DNA of 64,000 nucleotides from Synechococcus sp. SP2 MAG (GCA_030756895.1 JAVBIX010000009.1:1-64000); one strand, 5' to 3'. Positions 26,525 through 36,191 are shown, counted from the first letter of the stretch. Numbers and translations are program-made. Notes: generated from the sequence alone by a model not told the origin.

Positions 26525-27529
26525 ATGACCGACCCTATGGTTCCGGTAAAGGTCGGAGTAATCGGAATCGGCAACATGGGTTGGCATCACGCCCGTGTGC
26601 TCAGTCTCTTGAAAGACGCGGATCTGGTGGGCGTTTCTGATCCGGATGCGGAGCGTGGAGCGCTCGCTAAAGATCAATTTAATTGCCGTTGGTTCGCGGA
26701 TTATCGCGACATGTTGTCTGAGGTCGAAGCGGTTTGTATCGCTGTGCCGACCCTGCTTCACCATGACGTTGGTTTGGCCTGTTTAGAGGCTGGGCTGCAC
26801 GTTTTGATCGAAAAGCCAATTGCGGCCAGTCAGGATGAAGCGGCTTCGCTCAGCGAGTCGGCAAGCCGGATGGATCGGCTGCTGCAGGTGGGGCATATCG
26901 AGCGCTTCAATCCTGCGTTTCGTGAGTTGACCAAGGTGGTGGCGAATGAAGAAGTGGTTGTACTGGAAGCCAGACGTCACAGCCCCCATTCCGATCGAGC
27001 CAATGATGTCTCGGTTGTGCTTGATTTGATGATCCACGATTTGGATCTTGTCTTAGAACTCGCCGGTGCTTCTGTCGTGCATTTATCAGCGGCTGGTGGA
27101 CGTAGTGCCGAAGGGCCGATCGATTATGTGAACGCAACACTTGGATTTGACAACGGTGTAGTCGCAAGCCTGACGGCCAGCAAAATGAGTCATCGCAAGA
27201 TCAGGAGCCTGAGCGCTCACTGTCGTGGAAGCCTTGTGGAAACCGATTTTCTAAACCACACCTTGCATATTCATCGGCGTGCCCATGAGTGGTATTCCGC
27301 TGATCACGGAGAGCTGCTCTATCGCAATGACGGTTTCATTGAAGAAGTGAGCACAACTTCGATTGAGCCGCTCTACGCCGAGCTGGAGCATTTCCTTCAG
27401 TGTGTTCGTGGACGTGAAACTCCTGCTGTTGATGGTCAGCAGGCTTCAAGGGCCCTTCGTCTTGCCGACTTGATTGAGCAGGCTGTGGAGCAGCCAGGCG
27501 TTGGCATTGCTCTCGACGCTGCGATCTGA
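26525..27529 (+). CDS. Gfo/Idh/MocA-family oxidoreductase
   Basis: NAD(P)-dependent sugar or nucleotide-sugar dehydrogenase. The N-terminal Rossmann motif is GVIGIGNMGWHHARVL (residues 10-25), with the catalytic EKPIA loop (ULIEKPIAAS in the strand of family type). The VGHIERFNPAFREL segment is typical of the UDP-N-acetylhexosamine 3-dehydrogenase branch. The length of 334 residues fits. It converges with the GH15-like gene, with one base between the stops. The sugar substrate is inferred and weak. An ATG at 26537 is a possible second start. Confidence 0.85.
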   Translation: MTDPMVPVKVGVIGIGNMGWHHARVLSLLKDADLVGVSDPDAERGALAKDQFNCRWFADYRDMLSEVEAVCIAVPTLLHHDVGLACLEAGLHVLIEKPIAASQDEAASLSESASRMDRLLQVGHIERFNPAFRELTKVVANEEVVVLEARRHSPHSDRANDVSVVLDLMIHDLDLVLELAGASVVHLSAAGGRSAEGPIDYVNATLGFDNGVVASLTASKMSHRKIRSLSAHCRGSLVETDFLNHTLHIHRRAHEWYSADHGELLYRNDGFIEEVSTTSIEPLYAELEHFLQCVRGRETPAVDGQQASRALRLADLIEQAVEQPGVGIALDAAI

Positions 27530-27530
27530 T

Positions 27531-30500
27531 TTAAAGCATGCCTTCTTGTTCAGCCAGCTCCCTTAGCGCTTCGATTTGCCACTGGCGGCATTGCGCTGGA
27601 GAGGCTTTGTAAAACTGCTCCCAAGCTGCAGCTTTGTGCTGGCTGTAGGTAAGTCTGTCTTGTTGAGGATGGGCGCTTTGCCAGCCCACCCGAACGGCAT
27701 GACCAATCACCACATCGAGTGCGATGTCGTCTTCAAAGCGCATGTTTGGGTTGGTCGTCGTGAAGGCCATCAGCGAGAGCAGGCTTTCTGTGCACAGTTG
27801 GCGGTATTCAGCAGCTTCAATGCGATTGAGCAGATGCTCGACCTGAATGGCGAAGTTGCGCTCTCCTGGCGTTTTTTCCAGCACCAAGGCGCTGGTTAGC
27901 CGGTTGCGCCGCTCCAATTTGTCTCCGATCAGAAGGCCGCGGCAGTGATGCAGTAGTGACCAGATGCCGGCATAGAACTCTTTCGGGACTTGCTGCAGGG
28001 AGCCCAGTCGCATGCGGTGTTGTAGCCAGTCCGATCCGCTCGGTCGTTCTTCCAGGGGTTCAGGCACGGTCCACTGCACATGTCCGCGCAGGTGAAGCAG
28101 CTCTCGTCGTTGTAGGGCTGCTCGGGCGTGGTCGACGTCATTGAGTAGTGCTTGAAGACGCAAGCTGATCGCGTGGGGTGCTTCGCTGCACAGAGCTTCA
28201 AAAGCTTCGTCCTGGCTTAGGTGTCGTTCGGCCGCGAGCTCTGAGGTGAGTAAAAGCAGGAGTTGACCTAGCTGCAGGGTGAGCGTCCCCTTGAGTTTTT
28301 CCGGCTCTCGGCGGGCAAGGCCATCAAGAGCCACCAGCAATTCCTGTTGCAACATGCGCTCACGGCCGTCATTGCCACAGGTGCGCTCAATCAGGGAAGC
28401 GATCGCCGTGCTTGAAGCTGGGGCGCTGAGGCGAGAGTCGCTGGTGTAGTTCCTTCCCACAACCATTTGCTTCTGGCGGCTGAGCAGGTCGATGACAGCA
28501 TCCTCGAGTTGGGGATGAACGAGCCCCATCGCGCCTGCGCAGCGGCGAGCTACGTTCCAGTCCTCCTGGCTGAGCCCGCGGTGGTAAATCTCCTCCAGCA
28601 GAGTGATCAGCTCAATTGGTGTCCCTTTCGGGCCGCTGAGAATCGCACGATGGCCGAGTTGGCGCTTCAGCAGTTCAAGCACTTCGGCTTGTTCACGGAG
28701 CGAATGGCTACTCCAGAGACGATCACGGAGCTCGCCAAGGGGGATGTCATCGAGCTCTTGCTCCTGGGCTGCGGTGAGGTCGCTGAAGTCGGTGGAGTCC
28801 TGCAAATAGCGGGCTGCATTGCTGCGTTGATGGGCGTTGCCCCTGGCTGGAGTGGCTGGCAGGGTCACCCACTGAGCTCTGTGGGCGAGTGTTTCAAGGT
28901 CGCTGAAGCACACGGGAACATCTTCGAGCCGTCCTGAGTGCAGCCGCTCGGTGAGATCGATCAGAAGCTCTGGATTGTTCTCCAGCAGGGTGGCTTCAAT
29001 CGGGATCAGTAAGAGCGGAGAACCCTCTCCGCGCCAGTGCCGCTGCAGCAGGTGCAGTTCATTGAGGACCGTTTCCATGAGCTGTCGGGGGTCATGGCTA
29101 ACGAAAAAGGTGTCCTCTTCCAAAACAGCCGGTAGGACAGCAAGCTGCTCGTCCCCCTGTCGATAGAGGCGGGCTGTATCCGAGGTGTCGGCTCGGAGCA
29201 TCGGCAGACCGCTCAAGCGAAGAGCCTCATCGCCTCCGACGGCGTTGAGGCGATCGTTGAGGTTGCTGGATGGCACCACCTGGATAGGGCAGGTCTTTGG
29301 ATCGCTCACTGGCATCCCTCGTGCCTTGAGTTCGGCCGCGAGTGCGCTGCTGGTTGGTGCAAGGGCAACCAGGACCTGTTCGGCACCGATCTCGGCCTTA
29401 AATCTGCGGCCGCAGGGATCAAGGTCCGCTGGCTCGATCAGTCCTTCCATCAGCATCTCCCCAAGCCAGGCAAGGCTCTGGGTCCACAGCAGAGGCACGT
29501 TGTCGTTAGCCAGTCGTTGTTGGCTTCCTGGTGCCCGTCGTTCGAGTTCTACAGCACTGTCTGGAACCAAATAGAGCTCTGGGTAGAGCTGTTGCCCATG
29601 GCGTTCGACCTGCAGGATCTTGAGCCGTTCCTGCCAGTAGTGCGCGTCTGTCCAACGCTCTTCACAGCAGGCTGTCAGCTGCTCATAGGCCAGAAAGAGA
29701 GGCCATTCCGATTCCACACCTTCGAAGTTGACCAGTTCGGCCCGTTCGTAATGCAGTCGACTGACGTCCTCGACAACGGTTTGATGTCCGTCCCGGCGGA
29801 AGCGTTTGTATCCGTAGGGGCCTCCTAGCTCACGTCGGATCCGCTGGACGGTTCGCTCTACCAGGTCTCGCTCCTCCACCGCCCAGGCTGGGTAGCCGAT
29901 CACGGAAAGACAAGCGCTGTCCACTTCTTTGCTAGCGGACTCCCTGGGCAGCAGCCCTTGGAGGGCCCGGCGCAAGCGGACGACCGCGCCTTGCGGCACC
30001 AGCACCTGCACAGATCCATCGCCGTGGGAACTAAACAGATCCACGCCATCGAGGGCCTCGAGTGCCGCTTTGGCCATGCCAATGGAGCTGGCGTTGCGTT
30101 CGGGTAAGCCTTCATTCCCCTTGTCCCCACGCTCCCAGATTCCGTAGTCGGGCACGCGGTAGGCCCGGGCTACGTAGTAGACGAGGTTTTGGATGAAAGC
30201 CACTTCGTGGCGGTTCCGAATCACGGCGATCCCGCCGCGACTGAGTTGCGCTAATTGCAACAAAAACAGAGATGTTGCATCCAGCTGCAGATGCCCCCAG
30301 CCGTCATCGGCAACAACCTGATCGCCATTGGCGCTGTTGTATTTGGCATGCAAGGCATCGAGTGGATCGAGGCTGTACTTGAAGCGCTCCACCTTTGAGG
30401 CTTGGCGCATCATGCTGTTAAGCAAGCCGCGCATCAGCCCCAAAACTCGTTGTTCGAGTTCCCAACTGCGTTGGGTGGAGCCCCCGTGATGGCGACGATG

Positions 30501-30779
30501 GGCGATGGCAAGGCCCCAAACGCACTGAATCGAGTACACGCAGTCGCGAACCCAGGCGTCTCCGTAATTTCCGTGCACGGTGTTTGCCGTGCTGGCTGGA
30601 AGCAATCCGCTCACTGGATGCTGACGTTGAAGGACCACCGCTTCGATGGCCCCATCCAGGCTCATTAATTTTTCAAGGCGTAGCGCGTGTTGCTCCTGAG
30701 GGTTCGGATGCGACAAAACCGTGGCCTTCCAGGGGACCGGATCTAGATTCTCTCTCGCAGTCGAGTTAGGGATGGACAT
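27531..30779 (-). CDS. GH15-like / phosphorylase kinase alpha-like glycan hydrolase
   Basis: A very large protein (about 1080 residues). Its first 400 residues follow the glycoside hydrolase family 15 / phosphorylase b kinase regulatory pattern: VHGNYGDAWVRDCVYSIQCVWGLA, FKYSLDPLDALHAKYN, DDGWGHLQLDATSLFLLQLAQL, and DYGIWERGDKGNEGLPERNASSIGMAKAALEAL. The remaining 650 residues are helical and leucine-rich with no motif that I can name. No signal peptide is seen. It is probably cytosolic and tied to glucan or glycogen turnover, but catalytic competence is unproven. Start uncertain: ATG 30779 or 30788. Either overlaps the 5' end of the divergent glycosyltransferase gene. Confidence 0.8.
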   Translation of the reverse strand: MSIPNSTARENLDPVPWKATVLSHPNPQEQHALRLEKLMSLDGAIEAVVLQRQHPVSGLLPASTANTVHGNYGDAWVRDCVYSIQCVWGLAIAHRRHHGGSTQRSWELEQRVLGLMRGLLNSMMRQASKVERFKYSLDPLDALHAKYNSANGDQVVADDGWGHLQLDATSLFLLQLAQLSRGGIAVIRNRHEVAFIQNLVYYVARAYRVPDYGIWERGDKGNEGLPERNASSIGMAKAALEALDGVDLFSSHGDGSVQVLVPQGAVVRLRRALQGLLPRESASKEVDSACLSVIGYPAWAVEERDLVERTVQRIRRELGGPYGYKRFRRDGHQTVVEDVSRLHYERAELVNFEGVESEWPLFLAYEQLTACCEERWTDAHYWQERLKILQVERHGQQLYPELYLVPDSAVELERRAPGSQQRLANDNVPLLWTQSLAWLGEMLMEGLIEPADLDPCGRRFKAEIGAEQVLVALAPTSSALAAELKARGMPVSDPKTCPIQVVPSSNLNDRLNAVGGDEALRLSGLPMLRADTSDTARLYRQGDEQLAVLPAVLEEDTFFVSHDPRQLMETVLNELHLLQRHWRGEGSPLLLIPIEATLLENNPELLIDLTERLHSGRLEDVPVCFSDLETLAHRAQWVTLPATPARGNAHQRSNAARYLQDSTDFSDLTAAQEQELDDIPLGELRDRLWSSHSLREQAEVLELLKRQLGHRAILSGPKGTPIELITLLEEIYHRGLSQEDWNVARRCAGAMGLVHPQLEDAVIDLLSRQKQMVVGRNYTSDSRLSAPASSTAIASLIERTCGNDGRERMLQQELLVALDGLARREPEKLKGTLTLQLGQLLLLLTSELAAERHLSQDEAFEALCSEAPHAISLRLQALLNDVDHARAALQRRELLHLRGHVQWTVPEPLEERPSGSDWLQHRMRLGSLQQVPKEFYAGIWSLLHHCRGLLIGDKLERRNRLTSALVLEKTPGERNFAIQVEHLLNRIEAAEYRQLCTESLLSLMAFTTTNPNMRFEDDIALDVVIGHAVRVGWQSAHPQQDRLTYSQHKAAAWEQFYKASPAQCRQWQIEALRELAEQEGML

Positions 30780-31557
30780 CACCAGCACCGGTCCGCGTGA
30801 TCAACGTCGCTTCCAAGTGCTTGGGGTGCCAGTGGATGCGTGTCGCGATGTCACCGCCGCAGCCATTGGTGTACGTGCCGATGGGGGAGGTCAGATCGTG
30901 ACCCTGAATGCCGAGATGACGATGGCAGCACGAGCAAACCCTCGCTTGGGTGCTGTGATTGCTGATGCCGATCTGGTGGTGCCTGATGGTGCAGGTGTTG
31001 TTTGGGCTCTGCGTTTACAAGGTGTGCGCGTTCGCCGAAGCCCTGGCATTGAGCTGGCCTGGGAGCTACTGGGTTACGCAGAGGCCCATGGTTGGTCTGT
31101 GGCGCTCGTGGGTGCTGCGCCGCAGGTGATGGAACGATTATGTGATCGCTTGGTGGTGGAGCACCCGGAATTGCGCTTGGTGCTGGCGCAACATGGATAT
31201 CTCACCGACGAGGAATGGCCTCAGCTCGAAGCCAATGTGTGTGAGCTCAACCCAGATTTGGTGCTTGTTGCTCTCGGCGTTCCCCGTCAAGAACTTTGGA
31301 CGCAACGTTTAAGCGCGGGTCAAACCGGTTTGTGGATGGGTGTTGGTGGCAGCTTCGATGTCTGGGCTGGCCTCAAGGAACGAGCGCCACAATGGGCTAG
31401 CCAGTTCCAGGTGGAATGGCTTTATAGGCTTTTACAGGAACCAAGCCGCTGGAGGCGTTATCTCGCGCTCCCCCAATTTGTTTGGGCTGTTTTGGTCAGC
31501 GGAAGCCAACTGAAGCCTGCCAAACAAAAGCAAGCAACAGGAAAAACAACGGAATGA
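30772..31557 (+). CDS. WecG/TagA/CpsF-family glycosyltransferase
   Basis: Glycosyltransferase family 26, which adds N-acetylmannosamine or a related sugar to lipid-linked acceptors in teichoic acid, enterobacterial antigen or capsule synthesis. Motifs: [16 protein letters not shown], the [12 protein letters not shown] loop, [30 protein letters not shown], and [21 protein letters not shown] 30772 gives a 261-residue protein. The C-terminal Lys/Gln-rich tail after LVSGSQLK is encoded on DNA that is antisense to psbK. It is divergent from the GH15-like gene, with overlapping 5' ends. Confidence 0.88.
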   Translation: MDITSTGPRDQRRFQVLGVPVDACRDVTAAAIGVRADGGGQIVTLNAEMTMAARANPRLGAVIADADLVVPDGAGVVWALRLQGVRVRRSPGIELAWELLGYAEAHGWSVALVGAAPQVMERLCDRLVVEHPELRLVLAQHGYLTDEEWPQLEANVCELNPDLVLVALGVPRQELWTQRLSAGQTGLWMGVGGSFDVWAGLKERAPQWASQFQVEWLYRLLQEPSRWRRYLALPQFVWAVLVSGSQLKPAKQKQATGKTTE

Positions 31558-31639
31558 TCGGCAGGATATCGATCAGCGGACCGAAGGCTTGATAGGCCTC
31601 AGGTAACTGGGCCAGCAAATCGAGGGTGTAAGCAGCCAT
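31496..31639 (-). CDS. psbK: Photosystem II reaction centre protein K
   Basis: Small single-helix subunit of photosystem II, found beside CP43. Translating the minus strand from ATG 31639 gives 47 residues: [11 protein letters not shown], then the family processing site region [16 protein letters not shown], the membrane helix [15 protein letters not shown] and the end SVGFR. Mature PsbK starts near the LPEAY segment after removal of a short leader. The last 62 bases of the gene run antisense through the C-terminal codons of the WecG-type gene. tgt lies directly upstream on the same strand (its stop at 31670). Confidence 0.95.
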   Translation of the reverse strand: MAAYTLDLLAQLPEAYQAFGPLIDILPIIPLFFLLLAFVWQASVGFR

Positions 31640-31669
31640 CCCGGCGAATTCATGGTCGGAGCTCGGACG

Positions 31670-32803
31670 CTACCACGTGTGGTGGGCTCTGGAGCTCGGC
31701 TCCCACGGAGCGAAATCCTCTGAAAAGCAACCATCACGAATGGCTTGCCCCATCGCGGTGGTGAATCGGATCAAATGGGTGAGGTTATGGATGCTCAAGA
31801 GCGTGAGGCCGAGCAGTTCCTCACTACGAATTAGATGATTCAGATAGGCGCGGGTGTGATGGCGGCAGGCGATGCAGGGGCAGCTTGCATCTAGGGGAGT
31901 GTGGTCGTGCCGGAACCGAGCGTTGCGCAGGTTCCAGCGCTCGCCCCCAACCAGTGCCGTGCCATGCCTGCCGAGACGGGTGGGTAGAACGCAATCAAAC
32001 ATGTCAATTCCATTGGCGACGGCGACTGCCATCTCACGCAGGGTGCCAATGCCCATCAGGTAGCGGGGGCGATCAGCTGGCAACAGGGGTGTGACCTGGC
32101 GCACGATCTGATGCATCTCCTCCACCGGTTCGCCAACGCTGACGCCGCCGATGGCGATGCCGGGGAGATTGAAGTCCGCCACCGTGCGCGCGCTGAGATC
32201 ACGGAGGTGGGGGAAACAACCACCTTGCACAATCCCAAAGAGAGCTTGATCGTCGCGTTGATGGGCGTCTGCACAGCGGCCTAGCCAGGCGTGCGTGCGC
32301 CGGCAGGCTTCCGCGACATCATTTTCTGTGGCTGGATAGGGCGGACATTGATCGAAGGCCATGGCCACATCAGCGCCAAGGCGCATTTGGATCTGCATCG
32401 ACCGCTCTGGGGTCAGCAAGATGCGGCTGCCATTGCGAGGGTTGCGGAAGTCCACCCCTTCGTCGTCAATGCGGTTGAGGTCGCCGAGGCTGAACACCTG
32501 GAAGCCACCGGAATCGGTGAGCATCGGTCCGTCCCAACCCATGAACCGATGCAGCCCCCCGGCGTCAGCAACAATCTCTTCTCCAGGTTGGAGATGCAGG
32601 TGATAGGTGTTGGACAGCACCATTTGGGCGCCGGTCTCTGCCAATTGGGAGGTGGTCACCCCTTTCACGGTGCCCAGCGTGCCCACGGGCATGAACCGCG
32701 GCGTCATCACGGGACCGTGAGGTGTGTGGAAGCATCCACAACGAGCGCCCGTGTTGCGGCAAGTGGCCTGAATCTCGAACTGGAACACAGGCCCTCCGTG
32801 CAA
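31670..32803 (-). CDS. tgt: Queuine tRNA-ribosyltransferase
   Basis: Exchanges guanine 34 for preQ1 (or queuine) in tRNAs with GUN anticodons. The catalytic and binding motifs are all present: [32 protein letters not shown], and MGIGTLREM. The zinc site is [17 protein letters not shown]. The length is about 372-377 residues. The frame begins at TTG 32803 and GTG 32788 is equally possible; no ATG occurs before the conserved [10 protein letters not shown]. psbK follows 30 bases downstream on the same strand. Confidence 0.95.
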   Translation of the reverse strand: MHGGPVFQFEIQATCRNTGARCGCFHTPHGPVMTPRFMPVGTLGTVKGVTTSQLAETGAQMVLSNTYHLHLQPGEEIVADAGGLHRFMGWDGPMLTDSGGFQVFSLGDLNRIDDEGVDFRNPRNGSRILLTPERSMQIQMRLGADVAMAFDQCPPYPATENDVAEACRRTHAWLGRCADAHQRDDQALFGIVQGGCFPHLRDLSARTVADFNLPGIAIGGVSVGEPVEEMHQIVRQVTPLLPADRPRYLMGIGTLREMAVAVANGIDMFDCVLPTRLGRHGTALVGGERWNLRNARFRHDHTPLDASCPCIACRHHTRAYLNHLIRSEELLGLTLLSIHNLTHLIRFTTAMGQAIRDGCFSEDFAPWEPSSRAHHTW

Positions 32804-32847
32804 CGCATCAATTTACGGTGAGCCGAGTTGGTCGAAGGGTCGAGGTC

Positions 32848-33621
32848 ATGCTTTCAGCGCCCTCGTGGCTGCGCGATTTAGTGGGTGCCTGGATTTTTTA
32901 TTCAGTGCTGCCTGCCTGGCCCTGGCCTCAGCCTCGCTTCGAACGCATCGCCCGCTTTGCTCCTTGGGTCGGCTTGGTCATTGGTGGTTTGCAGGCGGGA
33001 TTGTGGTGGCTTTTGTCCAGTTTTGGATGGCCTCAAGTTGCTCTCGTTCCAGCTGTTTTGGCCTTGGGGTTATGGCTCACTGGTGGGCTCCATTTCGATG
33101 GGTTGATGGATACGGCTGATGGTCTTGCTGCAGGGCCTGAGCGTTGCCTGGAGGCGATGGAGGACAGCCGTGTGGGTGCCAGTGGTGTGCAGTTGTCAGT
33201 GGTGGTGCTGTTGCTGCAGTTCGCTGCTTTGGTGCGCTTGGGCCCCCTGGGACCGATCGCTTTGGTGGTCACGAGCGCTTTGGCGAGGGTGTCGCCCCTT
33301 TGGGCGATGGCGCGGTTCGCTTATTTGCGGGTGAATGGAACGGCTGGTTTTCACCGACGGCATCAAAAGGGTCTTGGAGACGCTGTTCCCACCCTGGTTT
33401 TGTTGGTGGTGTTGAGCCCACTGAACCCACTGTTTCAGCAGCTGCCGCTCTGGATGGCTCCTCTTTGTTTGCTGAGCGCATTGGTTGTAGCTGAGTGGCT
33501 TGGCCGGCGCCTGGGAGGGATGACGGGAGATGGCTATGGAGCTGTTGTGATGCTCAGCGAGACCTCTGGTTTGTTGTTGATGGCCCTTTTGGCGCCTTTC
33601 CTGGGCTCGGGGGCAGGCTGA
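32848..33621 (+). CDS. cobS: Adenosylcobinamide-GDP ribazoletransferase (cobalamin 5'-phosphate synthase)
   Basis: Membrane enzyme joining the lower-ligand nucleoside to adenosylcobinamide-GDP, the last assembly step of (pseudo)cobalamin. It has the family motif LTGGLHFDGLMDTADGL with the acidic residues of the active site, then MEDSRVGASG. Several hydrophobic helices and the closing GMTGDGYGAVVMLSE block follow. ATG 32848 yields 257 residues, the expected size. The 3' end overlaps the convergent histidine kinase gene by 68 bases. Confidence 0.94.
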   Translation: MLSAPSWLRDLVGAWIFYSVLPAWPWPQPRFERIARFAPWVGLVIGGLQAGLWWLLSSFGWPQVALVPAVLALGLWLTGGLHFDGLMDTADGLAAGPERCLEAMEDSRVGASGVQLSVVVLLLQFAALVRLGPLGPIALVVTSALARVSPLWAMARFAYLRVNGTAGFHRRHQKGLGDAVPTLVLLVVLSPLNPLFQQLPLWMAPLCLLSALVVAEWLGRRLGGMTGDGYGAVVMLSETSGLLLMALLAPFLGSGAG

Positions 33622-34714
33622 GGAGGAAGCCATTGCCGCGGCTTGGCAGGCTCGGGTCGAGCTGGTTCGGATTGGTTTGTAAAACCAGTGCGCCACCTCG
33701 TTCTTCGGCGAGCAGTCGAGCGAGTGCGAGCCCTAATCCGGATCCGGATTGATCCTTGCTGCTGCTTCCCCGTTCACCTTTGCGGAAGATCAGTTCTTGC
33801 TCTTGATCTGGGATGGGAGGCCCCCCGTCCCAGATCAAGATGCTGTGCTCCAGCAGGCTGAGGCCCAGTGGACAGCCTGTAGGGCTGTAGCGGAAGGCAT
33901 TTTCCAGCAGATTGGCCACGATCTCTGAGACAACGGCATCGTCATCTGGCCGAATTTCTTGAGTCCAGGCAGGCCAGTTGAGTGGTGCTTGCCAAGCGCG
34001 GTCCTGGAGTGCTGCGGTTGCGGCAGCTCGTTCAATCAGAGGTTGGAGTAAGTGTTCGATCGTGAGCCCTGGGCCCTTTGATTTCTCCTGGGGAAGCAGA
34101 AGTGGGGCGGGCGCCTCGGGGGCATGCGGCAGGTTCTCTTGGCCGATGAGATCCAGGGATGTGATGTAGCGGTCGAGCTGGGCCTGTTCTTGAAGGAGTC
34201 CTGTGACGAGTGGGCGTTGGAGATGCTCGGGCCCCAACCGGCGGAGCAGAAGCTGGGCATAGGTGCGCAAGGCTGCCAGTGGGTTGCGCAACTGATGCAC
34301 CACAAGATTCATCTGTTGGCGTTGCTGATGGAGCTCGTCCAGTAGGCGGCTGCGTTCGAGCTCTAGGCCAAGGCTGTAAGCCAAGGCAGAGGCGCTGGCT
34401 TGCAGCCGGCGATCGAGTTGGTCGGACCATTCCGATTCACGCTGCTGCTCTGCCCTCAGAACTCCCAACAACAGGTCGTCATGGCGAAGGGGAAACCAGT
34501 GCCGCTCTGGCGCCGGAATGCGCAGAAGGGGATCGTCAGCAATCTCGGGGAGTCGGCCACCATCTGGAGGCCACTGATCCAACATCGTGAAGCTGGGTGC
34601 GTCTCCCTCACTGCTTTGCGCGAGGTAAACAACGAGTTTGTCCAGAGAGGCGTCGCCAGAGAAACTCTGCAGCTGTTGTTTGACCAGGGCTAGGAACCGG
34701 TTCGACAGCTGCAT
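33554..34714 (-). CDS. Two-component sensor histidine kinase
   Basis: A 386-residue soluble kinase. Residues 1-120 form a GAF-like or related input region without membrane segments. The dimerisation/phosphoacceptor helix carries H140 in VVHQLRNPLAALRTY (H-x-L-R-N-P rather than the common HELRTP). The HATPase domain has the N box IVANLLENAFRYSP, a G1 motif ILIWDGGPPI with a changed D-x-G-x-G, and the G2 motif SGSGLGLALARLL. No response regulator gene lies next to it. The signal sensed is unknown. It converges on cobS with a 68-base overlap. Confidence 0.88.
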   Translation of the reverse strand: MQLSNRFLALVKQQLQSFSGDASLDKLVVYLAQSSEGDAPSFTMLDQWPPDGGRLPEIADDPLLRIPAPERHWFPLRHDDLLLGVLRAEQQRESEWSDQLDRRLQASASALAYSLGLELERSRLLDELHQQRQQMNLVVHQLRNPLAALRTYAQLLLRRLGPEHLQRPLVTGLLQEQAQLDRYITSLDLIGQENLPHAPEAPAPLLLPQEKSKGPGLTIEHLLQPLIERAAATAALQDRAWQAPLNWPAWTQEIRPDDDAVVSEIVANLLENAFRYSPTGCPLGLSLLEHSILIWDGGPPIPDQEQELIFRKGERGSSSKDQSGSGLGLALARLLAEERGGALVLQTNPNQLDPSLPSRGNGFLLSLPPSPGKAPKGPSTTNQRSR

Positions 34715-35105
34715 GCTTGAAATTGTTTGCCTGGATACAGCCGGGGCAGCAACCCAAGAGAGGACCGTCTTGCCAATTCAGGAAAAAGTCTTAAGATCAA
34801 TGGATCGACCGACGGCGCTCTTCGTTGAGGTGCCGGTTTCCTGTCGATTCTGCTCGAGTTGCATTTTCGTTGCTACCAAGGTTACAGCAGAGGTTGATGT
34901 GTCTCCTGTTGTCATCGGTTTTATGCCGCTGAAAGCGATGGTGTTTGTCGGTTGTTCGTGCCGCTTTGGCTGCGCGATCGATCTCCCGATTCGCTGACGT
35001 CACGATGCTCTTTAAGAGCGTCTCACTTGATCGTTTGCCGCTTCAAAACGGTGCCGGTCTTTCTTGACAGCCCCCTCTCACTCCCTCAACAGGGATTTTT
35101 GCCCA
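34715..35105 (+). other. Gene-free stretch, likely promoter and long leader of the DUF3155 gene
   Basis: The only gap above 300 bases in the window. I see no convincing protein gene: a short Cys-rich frame from 34800 to 34997 lacks any family resemblance or ribosome site. It holds a promoter-like pair at 34770-34797 on the plus strand and a pyrimidine-rich tract just before 35106. The region could be an untranslated leader of about 300 bases, or host a small RNA. I saw no conserved small-RNA motif known to me. Confidence 0.4.
34770..34797 (+). promoter_or_regulatory. Predicted sigma-70-type promoter
   Basis: TTGCCA at 34770-34775 and TAAGAT at 34792-34797 are separated by 16 bases, with an AT-rich spacer, a good match to the housekeeping consensus. 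Transcription would start near 34804, about 300 bases before the DUF3155 start codon, and run away from the histidine kinase gene. Confidence 0.45.
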
Positions 35106-35474
35106 ATGTCCAAAAAACGTAAGAGGATTAGTCGTCGTCGCCTCGCTGGTCAGCGTGTGCTGGCGCATGTGCCGACTCACCATCTCGAAACTGGTGAACA
35201 CAAGCCTGTGACAGCGGCTCGCCGCTACATCGCTGAAGGGGTTCTCATGGCCCCGGCCCTGGTCTACGTGCGCCGTAACGAACACACCACAGATCGATTC
35301 TTCTGGGGTGAAAAAGGATTGTTTAGCGCGCAGTATGCAGAGGAAAATCACTTTCTATTCCCTTCCCTCCGTTCCATCGTTGATCACGTTGGTGAAGAGG
35401 TCATCTTTGAAGGCCTAGACCTGGCTTCTGACGATTGGGAGGAAATGGAAGAGTACGAATACGCCTTCGTCTGA
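35106..35474 (+). CDS. DUF3155-like conserved cyanobacterial protein
   Basis: A 122-residue protein with a strongly basic start (MSKKRKRISRRRLAGQRVL). The conserved core PVTAARRYIAEG, RRNEHTTDRFFWGEKGLF and EENHFLFPSLR follows, and a very acidic end (SDDWEEMEEYEYAFV) closes it. This matches my memory of the cyanobacterial DUF3155 family, whose function is not known. The Lys/Arg-rich N-terminus suggests nucleic acid or ribosome contact, but that is a guess. It is preceded by a long leader with a good promoter. ATG 35106 gives the family-like start. Confidence 0.7.
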   Translation: MSKKRKRISRRRLAGQRVLAHVPTHHLETGEHKPVTAARRYIAEGVLMAPALVYVRRNEHTTDRFFWGEKGLFSAQYAEENHFLFPSLRSIVDHVGEEVIFEGLDLASDDWEEMEEYEYAFV

Positions 35475-35508
35475 TTCCCTTTCATTCCATCTTTTGATGG
35501 CAAAGCCC

Positions 35509-36132
35509 TTAAGCGCTCTGAGCTGGTTGATCCAGCCAACGCTTGAGGGCTTTTTTCATTTCAGCCTGAGCCTCAACGGGAATGGCATGTCCATTGTTGA
35601 AACTGAAGAGATCACAGGCTTGATTGCTGAGCGCTAGGTCGTTTTTTAGTGCTAAGGCTGCTGAATGCGGCACGACGTCGTCATGTCGTCCATGCAAAAG
35701 CAGCACAGGTGGGCGAGTTACAGGGGCTTGCCAGTTGGGATGGGGATAGGCACTGCAGGCGATTAATCCGGCGAGAGGTAAGTCACAACCGGCAGCCATG
35801 GTCATGGCCCCTCCTTGAGAAAAGCCCAACAGCACCGTTGCTTCCAGTGGGATCTCCGCTGAGCCAAGGTTGTTGATGCGTTCTTTTAATTCTTCAACAG
35901 CTGCTGGAACAGCGGCCCAGTCGGCGGGGAACAGGCCATACCACTGTCGTCCTGATCCTTGGCTTTGGAGTTGGGGAGCTTGCAGGGCAACCAGCTCGAG
36001 TGGTGTCGCTATCGCCTCAGCGAGCGCTTCTCCCAGCGGCATCAGGTCGCCGGCATCGGCTCCCCAGCCATGAAGAAGAACCAGGCGGGCCCGAGCCTGT
36101 GTTGTGGGTTGGCGGAGCAAATCGGCGGCCAT
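35509..36132 (-). CDS. Alpha/beta hydrolase, carboxylesterase/phospholipase type
   Basis: Serine hydrolase of the carboxylesterase-2 (YpfH-like) group, 207 residues. Oxyanion region [19 protein letters not shown]; nucleophile elbow GFSQGGAM; catalytic Asp in [11 protein letters not shown]; catalytic His in [17 protein letters not shown] segment is typical of the family. It has no signal peptide, so it is probably a cytosolic esterase with an unknown ester substrate. It is divergent from purH by about 60 bases. Confidence 0.87.
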   Translation of the reverse strand: MAADLLRQPTTQARARLVLLHGWGADAGDLMPLGEALAEAIATPLELVALQAPQLQSQGSGRQWYGLFPADWAAVPAAVEELKERINNLGSAEIPLEATVLLGFSQGGAMTMAAGCDLPLAGLIACSAYPHPNWQAPVTRPPVLLLHGRHDDVVPHSAALALKNDLALSNQACDLFSFNNGHAIPVEAQAEMKKALKRWLDQPAQSA

Positions 36133-36191
36133 GGCATCGGATGCGCGGTTGCTGCGTAGGTTGGCTCAAGCCCTGTCTTTCGTCTGCTGCC

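Noticed and set aside
34800..34997. Possible 65-codon Cys-rich protein in the leader before DUF3155
   Set aside because: No ribosome binding site and no family resemblance; more likely untranslated.
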